Origin: Acidimicrobiia bacterium
Lineage (GTDB): Bacteria > Actinomycetota > Acidimicrobiia > IMCC26256 > BP-133
Reading direction: 5' to 3'
DNA length: 5,699 nucleotides
Assembly (NCBI GenBank): GCA_025934385.1
Contig: JAICYE010000168.1
Location: 1 to 5,699, forward strand
Shown here: piece after piece, positions 1-5,650 of the stretch
Position numbering within the stretch: position 1 is the first letter of the stretch
How the letters are laid out: each line of letters opens with the position of its first letter
The notes under the pieces: generated by a model
The model's database searches: none
Told to the model about the DNA's origin: nothing
Seen by the model: only the letters and a program-made list of their open reading frames with translations
Made by a program: the position numbers and the translations under genes

Positions 1-1
1 G

Positions 2-388
2 ATCGTGTCGGCCGTCGTCCCGTTGCACGGGCGGGGCGGGGGCCGGCACGAAGTCACGCTGGAGCTCCGGCCGGAGACCCTCGGCGCCATCCGCGTCGAA
101 CTCTCGGTCGAACACGAGACCGTGCACCTGACCCTCCACGCCACCGAACCGGCCGCCGCCGCACTGCTCGACCGGGCCCTGCCCGATCTGCGTTCGGCGC
201 TGGCCGACGCCGGCCTCCACGCCGGTCACGTCGGCGTCGGTTCCGGCGGAGGCGGCGGTGCGGGGCAGCGGCGCAACCCCGACGACGAACCTCCGCCCCG
301 CCCTGCGGAAAGCGGCCGGCGGACCGGGACCGCTCCGGTGCCCGCCGCGGCTGTGCCGGCCGCCGGACGGCTCGACGTCCTCCTGTGA
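2..388 (+). CDS. fliK: Flagellar hook-length control protein FliK, C-terminal part (5' end missing)
   Basis: The frame is already open at the left edge and ends at TGA 386-388, so only the C-terminal part of the protein (128 codons) is seen. The segment encoded at about bases 50-240 carries the FliK C-terminal (Flg_hook) signature: LELRPETLG, then a strand-rich stretch rich in V/L/H, then LLDRALPDLRSALADAGL. In the family this domain contacts FlhB and switches the flagellar export gate from hook-type to filament-type substrates once the hook has reached its length. After the domain comes a Gly/Pro/Ala/Arg-rich tail of about 45 residues that ends in GRLDVLL; a short hydrophobic end like this is usual for FliK. 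Placement directly upstream of flgD and flgE supports the call. A GTG at base 5 is only an in-frame valine, not a likely start, because the domain would lack the N-terminal ruler region. Confidence 0.88.
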   Translation: MVSAVVPLHGRGGGRHEVTLELRPETLGAIRVELSVEHETVHLTLHATEPAAAALLDRALPDLRSALADAGLHAGHVGVGSGGGGGAGQRRNPDDEPPPRPAESGRRTGTAPVPAAAVPAAGRLDVLL

Positions 389-413
389 CCCGTCCGACAC
401 GAAAGGAAGCCCG

Positions 414-887
414 GTGAACATCGCCACCGCCTACGACGTTGCGCCGTCGACCCCGGTCAGCGCACCGACCACCGGCGCCACCACCCAGACGACGGCGCCG
501 CAGCTCGGCCAAAACGACTTCCTCAAGCTGCTGGTGGCGCAGCTCCAGTACCAGAACCCGATGCAGCCCGTCGACAGCTCCCAGTTCATGGCCCAGACGG
601 CCCAGTTCTCGATGGTCGAGAAGCTGACCGACATGGCCACCCAGACCGACGCCCTCGTGGCCGGCGAAGCGGCGCAGCGGGCGGCGGGGCTGCTCGGGCG
701 CCAGGTCACCTGGAACGACGCCGCCGGCAACCCGGCGACCGGCGTCGTCACCGGCACCAAGCTCGGCAGCGACGGCCCCACGCTCATCCTCGCCGACAAC
801 AGCACCATCAACCTGAGCGACGTCACCCGGGTCGACCTCGCCCCGACCACGTCGCCTCCGACCTCCCCGACCACCCCGACCGCCTGA
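414..887 (+). CDS. flgD: Flagellar hook assembly (cap) protein FlgD, short form
   Basis: The gene encodes 157 residues from a GTG start, preceded by a good ribosome site (GAAAGGAAG, 401-409). The frame is open back to an ATG at 258, but that start would lie deep inside fliK and has no comparable ribosome site. FlgD is exported and acts as the scaffold on which FlgE subunits polymerise. Residues 36-71 hold the family core (FLKLLVAQLQYQNP, PVDSSQF, QFSMVEKL). FLKLL at residues 36-40 fits the position and chemistry of the gate-recognition motif described for Salmonella FlgD. Residues 92-142 look like the small tudor-like module (LLGRQVTW, then TLILADNSTINLSDVTRV). The protein then ends in a Thr/Pro/Ser tail (residues 143-157) with no Ig-like domain, so it is shorter than the about 230-residue enteric protein and nearer in size to the Bacillus form. 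It has no cysteine. It lies 25 bases after fliK and 24 before flgE. Confidence 0.93.
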   Translation: MNIATAYDVAPSTPVSAPTTGATTQTTAPQLGQNDFLKLLVAQLQYQNPMQPVDSSQFMAQTAQFSMVEKLTDMATQTDALVAGEAAQRAAGLLGRQVTWNDAAGNPATGVVTGTKLGSDGPTLILADNSTINLSDVTRVDLAPTTSPPTSPTTPTA

Positions 888-911
888 CTCCAAGCAGAAA
901 GAAGGAAACGC

Positions 912-2177
912 ATGCTCCGCTCGATGTTTTCGGCGGTTTCCGGCCTCCAGAGCCACCAGACGATGATGGACGTCATCGGGAACGACATCGCCAACGTCAA
1001 CACCGTCGGCTACAAGTCCTCCAGTGTCATCTTCGAGGATCTGCTCAGCCAGACGATCAAGGGCGCGGGGGTGGGCAGCGCCGGCACGAACGGCTCCGGC
1101 GGCACGAACCCGGCCCAGGTCGGGCTCGGCGTCAGCGTGGCCGGGATCTCGCAGAACTTCACCCAGGGCGCCTCCCAGCTGACCGGGCGGGCCACCGACC
1201 TGTCGATCCAGGGGGACGGGCTGTTCGTGGTCCGCAAGGGCGCGGAGCAGCTCTACACCCGGGACGGCTCGCTGAACTTCGACGCTCTCGGCCGGCTCAC
1301 CACCGCCGACGGCGCCGTCCTCCAGGGGTGGACCGGCGACGCCGGTGGGACCATCAACGCCAACGCCGCGGTTGGGGACATCTCGATGCCGCTCGGCCAG
1401 ACCACCGCCCCGACCGAGACGGCCAACATCAAGCTCGGCGGCAACCTCCCGGCCGACGCCGCGGTCGGCACGTCGATCGTGACGTCGCTCACCGCCTATG
1501 ACAGCCAGGGGACGGCGATCGACACGTCGTTCACCTACACGAAGACCGCCACCGACACGTGGTCGGTCACGGCCACCATGCCCGACACCGGTGGCGGGCC
1601 CGATGTCACCGTCGGCACCGCCACGCTCAACTGGGACTCCGCCGCCAACCCGCCCGCCTTCAACCCCGCCCCCACGCTGACCCTCACCCCGACGGCGGCC
1701 ACCGGCGCCTGGAACGGCACGATCGCGGTGGACTTCGGCGCCACCAGCGACCCCCAGGCGCTGCGCCAGTTCTCCGGCGACTCCAGCGTGGCGGCGCTGT
1801 CTCAGGACGGCTCGGCCCTCGGAACGCTGCAGTCCTTCACCATCGGCCAGGACGGCATCGTCACCGGCGTGTTCTCCAACGGCCGGACGCGTCAGATCGC
1901 CCAGATCGCCCTGGCCGGGTTCTCCAACGCCTCCGGTCTGGAGAAGACCGGCAACTCGCTCTACCGGGCCAGCGTCAACTCCGGTCTCGCCCAGATCGGC
2001 CCCGCCGGCACCGGCGGGCGGGGGACGCTGTCCGGTTCGACGCTGGAGATGAGCAACGTCGACCTGGCCCAGGAGTTCACCAACCTGATCGTCGCCCAGC
2101 GGGGTTTCCAGGCCAACGCCCGGGTGATCACCGCTTCGGACGAACTGCTTCAGGATCTCGTCAACCTGAAGCGTTGA
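912..2177 (+). CDS. flgE: Flagellar hook protein FlgE
   Basis: The gene encodes 421 residues, close to the usual size for FlgE (about 400 in enterics). The ATG at 912 follows GAAGGA (901-906) at good spacing, and the protein starts with the axial-family signature SMFSAVSGLQSHQ followed by NDIANVNTVGYKSS (residues 5-38), so this start is secure. A GDGLFVV segment at residues 101-107 and the following RDGSLNFDALGRL are typical of hook and rod proteins. About residues 172-300 form a FlaE-type outer domain (GGNLPADAAVG, AYDSQGTAIDTSFTYTK). The last 43 residues (EMSNVDLAQEFTNLIVAQRG onward, ending in LVNLKR) are the conserved C-terminal helix of the inner tube. FlgE polymerises outside the cell into the hook, the universal joint between rod and filament. 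There is no cysteine, so the Cys-Lys lysinoalanine cross-link of spirochaete hooks cannot form. A GC-rich hairpin follows 9 bases after the stop. Confidence 0.97.
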   Translation: MLRSMFSAVSGLQSHQTMMDVIGNDIANVNTVGYKSSSVIFEDLLSQTIKGAGVGSAGTNGSGGTNPAQVGLGVSVAGISQNFTQGASQLTGRATDLSIQGDGLFVVRKGAEQLYTRDGSLNFDALGRLTTADGAVLQGWTGDAGGTINANAAVGDISMPLGQTTAPTETANIKLGGNLPADAAVGTSIVTSLTAYDSQGTAIDTSFTYTKTATDTWSVTATMPDTGGGPDVTVGTATLNWDSAANPPAFNPAPTLTLTPTAATGAWNGTIAVDFGATSDPQALRQFSGDSSVAALSQDGSALGTLQSFTIGQDGIVTGVFSNGRTRQIAQIALAGFSNASGLEKTGNSLYRASVNSGLAQIGPAGTGGRGTLSGSTLEMSNVDLAQEFTNLIVAQRGFQANARVITASDELLQDLVNLKR

Positions 2178-2186
2178 GCGACCCGG

Positions 2187-2223
2187 CCCCTCAGGTCGGC
2201 CCCCGGCGGGCCGATCTGAGGGG
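2187..2223 (+). terminator. Strong inverted repeat after flgE, possible U-less terminator or processing hairpin
   Basis: Bases 2187-2202 (CCCCTCAGGTCGGCCC) pair with 2208-2223 (GGGCCGATCTGAGGGG) over 16 positions, all Watson-Crick except one G-U, around the 5-base loop CCGGC. The left arm begins 9 bases after the flgE stop. No run of T follows, so it is not a textbook intrinsic terminator. Hairpins without a U tract occur downstream of genes in actinobacteria. It may cause partial termination or protect the 3' end of the hook-gene message; because the operon continues on the same strand 50 bases later, complete termination is not assumed. Confidence 0.6.
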
Positions 2224-2260
2224 CGTCAGGGGCGCCATGGAATGGCCACCAGACCCCTCC

Positions 2261-2275
2261 AAGGACGGAGACATG
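2261..2275 (+). promoter_or_regulatory. Ribosome binding site deciding the flbD start
   Basis: AAGGA at 2261-2265 lies 7 bases before the ATG at 2273, with GGAG at 2267-2270 as a closer, less well-spaced alternative. An in-frame ATG at 2237 would add twelve residues (MEWPPDPSKDGD) with no family resemblance. The FlbD family begins with M-I-x-L-T-R-L-N-G, which matches the 2273 start exactly, so 2273 is preferred. Confidence 0.75.
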
Positions 2276-2542
2276 ATCATCCTCACCCGATTGAACGGCG
2301 AGCAGTTCGCGGTGAACTGCGATCTCGTCGAGCGCGTCGACGCCCACCCCGACACCGTCCTCACGCTGGTCGACGGCACGAAGTACATCGTGGCCGAGAG
2401 CCTGGCCGAGGTCGTCGACCGGGTCCGGGACTTCCGGGCCGGAGTCCTGGCCCGCAGCGCCAAGCTGCCGCACCAATCACCGGCCGAGATTGCCGCCAAC
2501 GTCACCGCCCTCCGTCTGGTCAACCGCAAGGACGAGGGCTGA
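2273..2542 (+). CDS. flbD: FlbD/SwrD family flagellar protein
   Basis: This is a small protein of 89 residues. Residues 1-55 carry the family pattern throughout: MIILTRLNGEQFAVN at the start, then LVERVDAHPDTVLTLVDGTK, then YIVAESLAEVVDRV. It is predicted to be soluble and cytoplasmic, with no signal peptide or membrane segment. The Bacillus subtilis homologue SwrD (YlzI), about 71 residues and also encoded between flgE and fliL, is reported to raise flagellar motor power and support swarming. The present protein has an extra C-terminal stretch (about residues 56-89, AGVLARSAKLPHQ to the end) that I do not recognise. The gene is followed after one base (TGA-C-ATG) by motA, which fits a role with the stator. 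Its own start lies 95 bases after flgE, behind a hairpin. The function here is inferred from the family. Confidence 0.88.
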   Translation: MIILTRLNGEQFAVNCDLVERVDAHPDTVLTLVDGTKYIVAESLAEVVDRVRDFRAGVLARSAKLPHQSPAEIAANVTALRLVNRKDEG

Positions 2543-2543
2543 C

Positions 2544-3320
2544 ATGGATCCGGGAACCCTGGTCGGGATCGGCCTCGCCTTCGCCGCCGTGTTCGGCTCG
2601 ATGATCATGGAGGGCGGCAACCCCGCCGCCATCCTGCTGCCGCCGGCGCTGGTGCTGGTGTTCGTCGGGACCTTCGGCGTGGCCATGGCGTCGGGCCTCC
2701 TGAAGGACGCCACCGGGGCCCTCGCCGCCCTCAAGACCGCCCTGCTCGGCAAGAAGCACTCGGCCGACGAGACGGTGACGACGCTGGTGTCGTTCGCCGA
2801 ACGGGCCCGCCGGGAAGGGCTGCTGGCCCTGGAGGAGATGGCCAAGTCGGTCGACGACCCGTTCATGCGCAAGGGGATCGAGCTCGCCGTCGACGGCACC
2901 GACCCCGACGAGCTGCGCGACATCATGGAAGCCGAGATCGCCTCCAAGAAGAACGCCGACAAGGCGGCGGCGAAGTTCTTCGGCGACATGGGCGGTTTCG
3001 CTCCCACCCTCGGCATCATCGGGACGGTCCTCGGGCTCATCCACGTGCTGGAGAACCTGTCCGACCCCGGCAAGCTCGGCCACCTCATCGCCGGCGCCTT
3101 CGTGGCCACGTTGTGGGGCGTGCTCACCGCCAACGTCCTGTGGCTGCCGATCGGCAACAAGCTGAAGCGGGTGGGGGAGATCGAGGCCCACCACATGCAG
3201 CTGGTCATGGAGGGCGTGCTCGCCGTTCAGGCCGGCGCCAACCCCCGGGTGATCGAGCAGAAGCTGCTGTCGTTCCTGCCGGCCGCCGAGCGGCCCGGGA
3301 CGACCGAGAAGGCGGCCTGA
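2544..3320 (+). CDS. motA: Flagellar motor stator protein MotA
   Basis: The gene encodes 258 residues from ATG 2544, one base after the flbD stop, with GAGG at 2534-2537 as ribosome site inside flbD. MotA is the inner-membrane stator subunit that surrounds MotB and pushes on FliG. Two N-terminal membrane segments are seen (about residues 5-22 and 29-50) around the family motif MEGGNP. The cytoplasmic loop holds ERARREGLLALEE (residues 86-98), whose Arg and Glu correspond to the charged residues that contact FliG in E. coli (R90 and E98). The third and fourth membrane segments lie at about 150-171 and 180-203 and hold GGFAPTLGIIGTVLGL and AFVATLWGVLTANVLWLPIGNKLK; P154 and P202 match the two conserved prolines of the ion pathway. 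Length and all key residues are normal. The coupling ion cannot be settled from this sequence by eye. Confidence 0.96.
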   Translation: MDPGTLVGIGLAFAAVFGSMIMEGGNPAAILLPPALVLVFVGTFGVAMASGLLKDATGALAALKTALLGKKHSADETVTTLVSFAERARREGLLALEEMAKSVDDPFMRKGIELAVDGTDPDELRDIMEAEIASKKNADKAAAKFFGDMGGFAPTLGIIGTVLGLIHVLENLSDPGKLGHLIAGAFVATLWGVLTANVLWLPIGNKLKRVGEIEAHHMQLVMEGVLAVQAGANPRVIEQKLLSFLPAAERPGTTEKAA

Positions 3321-3321
3321 C

Positions 3322-4194
3322 GTGGCCACCGCCTCGGCCAAGGCCCATCGCCGCTCCCGGCTCCACGAGGAGCACGAGGAGCACGTCAACCACGAGCGCT
3401 GGCTGATCACCTATGCCGACATGATCACGCTGCTCATGGTGCTGTTCATCGTGCTGTACTCGATCTCCCAGGTCGACCTGGCCAAGTTCCGCCAGCTGAA
3501 GAGCGGCATCGCCGGCGGTTTCGGCGGCCCGTCGGCCTCGGCGGCGCTGACCGGTGGCGCCGGGCCGCTGGAGGGCGGTGGGGGCGTGTTCGACGCCGGG
3601 CTGCAGGCCGCCAGCGGCGTCACCCCCGACCAGGCGGCCCAGTCGGCGCTGGCCGCCGCCGAGGCCCGGGCTGCCGGCGCCCGGCAGCAGCGGGCCATCC
3701 TTCAGAACGCCCAGGACCAGATCCAGCACAGCCTCGACCAGGAAGGGCTGGGCAACACCGTCGCCTTCCGGCTCGAGGCCCGGGGCCTCGTCGTCACCAT
3801 CGTGAGCGACAAGGTGCTGTTCGATCCCGGCCAGGCCGACCTGCGGCCCGAGGGCCGGCAGATCGTCGACAACCTGGCCGCCGCCCTCGACAAGCTGCCC
3901 AACCAGCTGTCGGTGGAGGGCCACACCGACAACACGCCTATCTCCGGGCGCTTCCCGTCCAACTGGGAGCTGTCGACGGCCCGGGCGACGACGGTGCTGC
4001 GGGAGCTGATCGACCGGCACGGCTTCTCCGCCGACCGGCTCCAGGCCGCCGGCTACGCCGACACCCGGCCGGTGGCGACCAACGACACGCCGGACGGGCG
4101 GGCGGCCAACCGGCGGGTCGAGCTCGTCGTCCTGGCCGATGTCGCCGCCGCCCTTGACCAGACGACAACCACACCGACCGCGGGAGGAGCGTGA
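3322..4194 (+). CDS. motB: Flagellar motor stator protein MotB, OmpA-like domain
   Basis: The gene encodes 290 residues from a GTG start one base after the motA stop; GAGAAGG at 3306-3312 can serve as ribosome site. A charged N-terminus rich in His and Glu (residues 9-25) precedes one membrane segment (about 27-49, WLITYADMITLLMVLFIVLY). D33 within it is the expected ion-binding aspartate (D32 in E. coli). Residues 52-66 (VDLAKFRQLKSGIAGG region) fit the plug helix that keeps unanchored stators closed. A long Gly/Ala-rich linker follows, including a predicted helix at about 90-135. The OmpA-like peptidoglycan-binding domain spans about 160-275 and shows VLFDPGQADLRPEG, EGHTDNTPI from residue 199, FPSNWELSTARA, and GRAANRRVELVV. 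MotB anchors the stator to the cell wall and conducts the ions together with MotA. The gene is complete and normal in length. Confidence 0.97.
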   Translation: MATASAKAHRRSRLHEEHEEHVNHERWLITYADMITLLMVLFIVLYSISQVDLAKFRQLKSGIAGGFGGPSASAALTGGAGPLEGGGGVFDAGLQAASGVTPDQAAQSALAAAEARAAGARQQRAILQNAQDQIQHSLDQEGLGNTVAFRLEARGLVVTIVSDKVLFDPGQADLRPEGRQIVDNLAAALDKLPNQLSVEGHTDNTPISGRFPSNWELSTARATTVLRELIDRHGFSADRLQAAGYADTRPVATNDTPDGRAANRRVELVVLADVAAALDQTTTTPTAGGA

Positions 4195-4195
4195 G

Positions 4196-4690
4196 ATGGC
4201 GAAGAAGAAGGCGGCCGACGGCGAAGCGCCGAAAGGCGCCGGCAAGGGCAAGACGATCATCGTCTACGGCCTGGCGGCCGTGGGGCTGCTCGGCGGGCTG
4301 AAGAGCTTCATCCTCGGCGGCGGGGGGAAGGCCGGGGCCGCCCCCTCGGCGGCGGCAGCGCCGGCGACGACGTCGACCACCAAGCCGGGGGCCGTCGTCA
4401 CCGTCGGTCCGATCACCGTCAACATCGCCGGCGACCGGTTTCTCAAGATCGGGCTCGGACTGCAGCTGAAGGGCGGCATGGTCGTGCCGCCTCACGACAG
4501 CGACGATCCGAGCAAAGGCTTCGCCCGGGCGCTCGACCTCACCATCCAGACGTTCGGCGGGCGGGCCTACACCACGCTGATCGACGCCGCCGGCCGGCAG
4601 GCGGCCAAGGACGAGCTGGCCAAGGCGCTCGAAGCGGCCTATCCGGATCAGGTCCAAGGTGTCTATTTCACCGATTTCGTGATGCAGTAG
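4196..4690 (+). CDS. fliL: Flagellar basal body-associated protein FliL
   Basis: The gene encodes 164 residues from ATG 4196, one base after the motB stop. The ribosome site is the strongest in the window (GGGAGGAG, 4182-4189, inside motB). A Lys-rich cytoplasmic start (MAKKKAADGEAPKGAGKGK) is followed by a membrane segment at about 20-40, a Gly/Ala/Thr/Pro-rich linker to about 66, and an outer domain of about 100 residues. That domain keeps the FliL pattern: VGPITVNIAGDRFLKIGLGLQL early, and the closing GVYFTDFVMQ, which is close to the family's usual C-terminus. FliL binds the stator near the basal body and supports torque. The membrane segment contains K36, so its hydrophobic core is short (20-35) or tilted. 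Overall sequence similarity in this family is low, so the call rests on architecture, C-terminus and position. Confidence 0.92.
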   Translation: MAKKKAADGEAPKGAGKGKTIIVYGLAAVGLLGGLKSFILGGGGKAGAAPSAAAAPATTSTTKPGAVVTVGPITVNIAGDRFLKIGLGLQLKGGMVVPPHDSDDPSKGFARALDLTIQTFGGRAYTTLIDAAGRQAAKDELAKALEAAYPDQVQGVYFTDFVMQ

Positions 4691-4695
4691 ACAGC

Positions 4696-4714
4696 GGGCC
4701 GGCCGGGCCGGCTC
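4696..4714 (+). terminator. Short GC-rich hairpin after fliL
   Basis: Bases 4696-4703 can pair with 4707-4714 (8 pairs, one G-U) around a 3-base loop, beginning 5 bases after the fliL stop. The same bases form a tandem 9-base repeat (GGGCCGGCC then GGGCCGGCT). There is no T run downstream. It may be a weak terminator, a processing or stability element, or merely a by-product of GC-rich composition. Confidence 0.4.
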
Positions 4715-4747
4715 AGGTCGAAGACGGGCGCGTCGATCGTTGGGGGC

Positions 4748-5650
4748 ATGCCGCCTCCCAGCGCGACGCCGGTCGCCTACGACTTCCGCCGGCCGAACAA
4801 GTTCACCCGGGAGCACGTCCGCGCCCTCCAGATCGCCAGCGAGACGTTCGCCCGGCAGTTCACCACGGCGCTGTCGACGACGCTGCGGACCGTGTCCCAG
4901 GTGCAGGCCACCGGCATCCACCAGCTGACCTACGACGAGTACATCCGCGACGTCCCCAACCCGACGTACCTGGCGATCCTGTCGCTGCCGCCGCTGGTCG
5001 GGGCGTCCATCTTCCACCTCCCGCTGCCGGTGGTGATGACCGCCGTCGACCGGCTCCTCGGCGGCCCGGGGACGGGCCCCGCCCTGAACCGGCCGCTGAC
5101 CGAGATCGAGCAGTCGCTCGTGCGCGACCTCCTCGGCCGGGTACTGCGGGAACTGGCCTACGCCTTCGAGTCGCTCACCGCTCTCGAGCCGGTGGTGATC
5201 CACCAGGAGTCGAACCCCCAGTTCGCCCAGATCGGTTCGCCCAGCGACATGGTCATCGTCTTCGTCTACGACCTGCGCATCGGGGTCCAGGAGGGGAAGG
5301 CGACGCTGTGCGTCCCCTTCGCCGCACTGCAGCCCGTCCTCGACGAGGTCACCGGCAACTCGCTGCTGGCCAGCCGGGTCGAGGCCGACGCCGGCTCGGT
5401 CCGCGACGCCCTGGCCGGACGGATGGGGGCCGCCCCGGTGACGGTGAGCGTGACGTTCCCGCCGGTGGTCCTGGCCCTGTCGGACATCGTGGATCTGCGG
5501 CCGGGCGACGTCCTGCCCCTCGACCACCGTGTGGATGCGCCGCTCGAGGTCTCGGTGGCCGGCGTGCCCCGCTTCAACGCCCGACCCGGCCGGCGGGGCA
5601 AGCACCTCGCCTGCGTGATCACCTCCGTTGCCCCGAAGGAGACAGCATGA
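4748..5650 (+). CDS. fliM: Flagellar motor switch protein FliM, lacking the N-terminal CheY-binding peptide
   Basis: The gene encodes 300 residues. FliM forms the middle of the cytoplasmic C-ring, between FliG and FliN, and in chemotactic bacteria receives phosphorylated CheY. After a 10-residue start the protein goes straight into YDFRRPNKFTREHVRALQI, which in usual FliM proteins comes about 30-50 residues in. The middle domain (about 20-220) has NPTYLAILSLPPLVG, the GGPG motif at 105-108 in the region that contacts FliG, RPLTEIEQSLVRDLLGRVL, and NPQFAQIGSPSDMVIV. A C-terminal SpoA domain (about 228-295: VTVSVTFPPVVLALSDIVDL, PGDVLPLDH, VAGVPRFNARPGRRG) provides the FliN contact. The EIDALL-type CheY-P peptide is absent. 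The frame is open upstream to the fliL stop (TAG 4688) but contains no other start codon and no such peptide. The ribosome site is poor: only a G run (4742-4746) one base from the ATG. The stop overlaps the next gene as ATGA. Confidence 0.94.
   Translation: MPPPSATPVAYDFRRPNKFTREHVRALQIASETFARQFTTALSTTLRTVSQVQATGIHQLTYDEYIRDVPNPTYLAILSLPPLVGASIFHLPLPVVMTAVDRLLGGPGTGPALNRPLTEIEQSLVRDLLGRVLRELAYAFESLTALEPVVIHQESNPQFAQIGSPSDMVIVFVYDLRIGVQEGKATLCVPFAALQPVLDEVTGNSLLASRVEADAGSVRDALAGRMGAAPVTVSVTFPPVVLALSDIVDLRPGDVLPLDHRVDAPLEVSVAGVPRFNARPGRRGKHLACVITSVAPKETA

Noticed and set aside
258..413. Longer FlgD starting at ATG 258
   Set aside because: It would overlap fliK by 131 bases, the added residues have no FlgD resemblance, and the GTG at 414 has a good ribosome site.
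54..956. Long minus-strand open frame opposite fliK and flgD
   Set aside because: Arg/Gly-rich composition typical of a shadow frame; both genes on the plus strand are clearly real.
1559..2272. Upstream extension of the flbD frame through the 3' part of flgE
   Set aside because: The upstream part translates to Arg/His/Pro-rich shadow sequence in flgE's second frame; the family N-terminus begins exactly at 2273.
2224..2272. A promoter between flgE and flbD, possibly for the flagellar sigma factor
   Set aside because: No pair of -35/-10 boxes or sigma-28-like TAAA/GCCGATAA elements could be recognised in this short GC-rich stretch.
3205..4260. Minus-strand open frame of 351 codons opposite motB
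   Set aside because: Shadow frame with compositionally biased product, opposite the strong OmpA-like domain of MotB.
3938..5605. Very long minus-strand open frame (555 codons) opposite motB, fliL and fliM
   Set aside because: It is an antisense shadow of GC-rich coding sequence: low-complexity Arg/Gly/His/Asp-rich product, no family resemblance, no ribosome site, and it lies opposite well-recognised genes.
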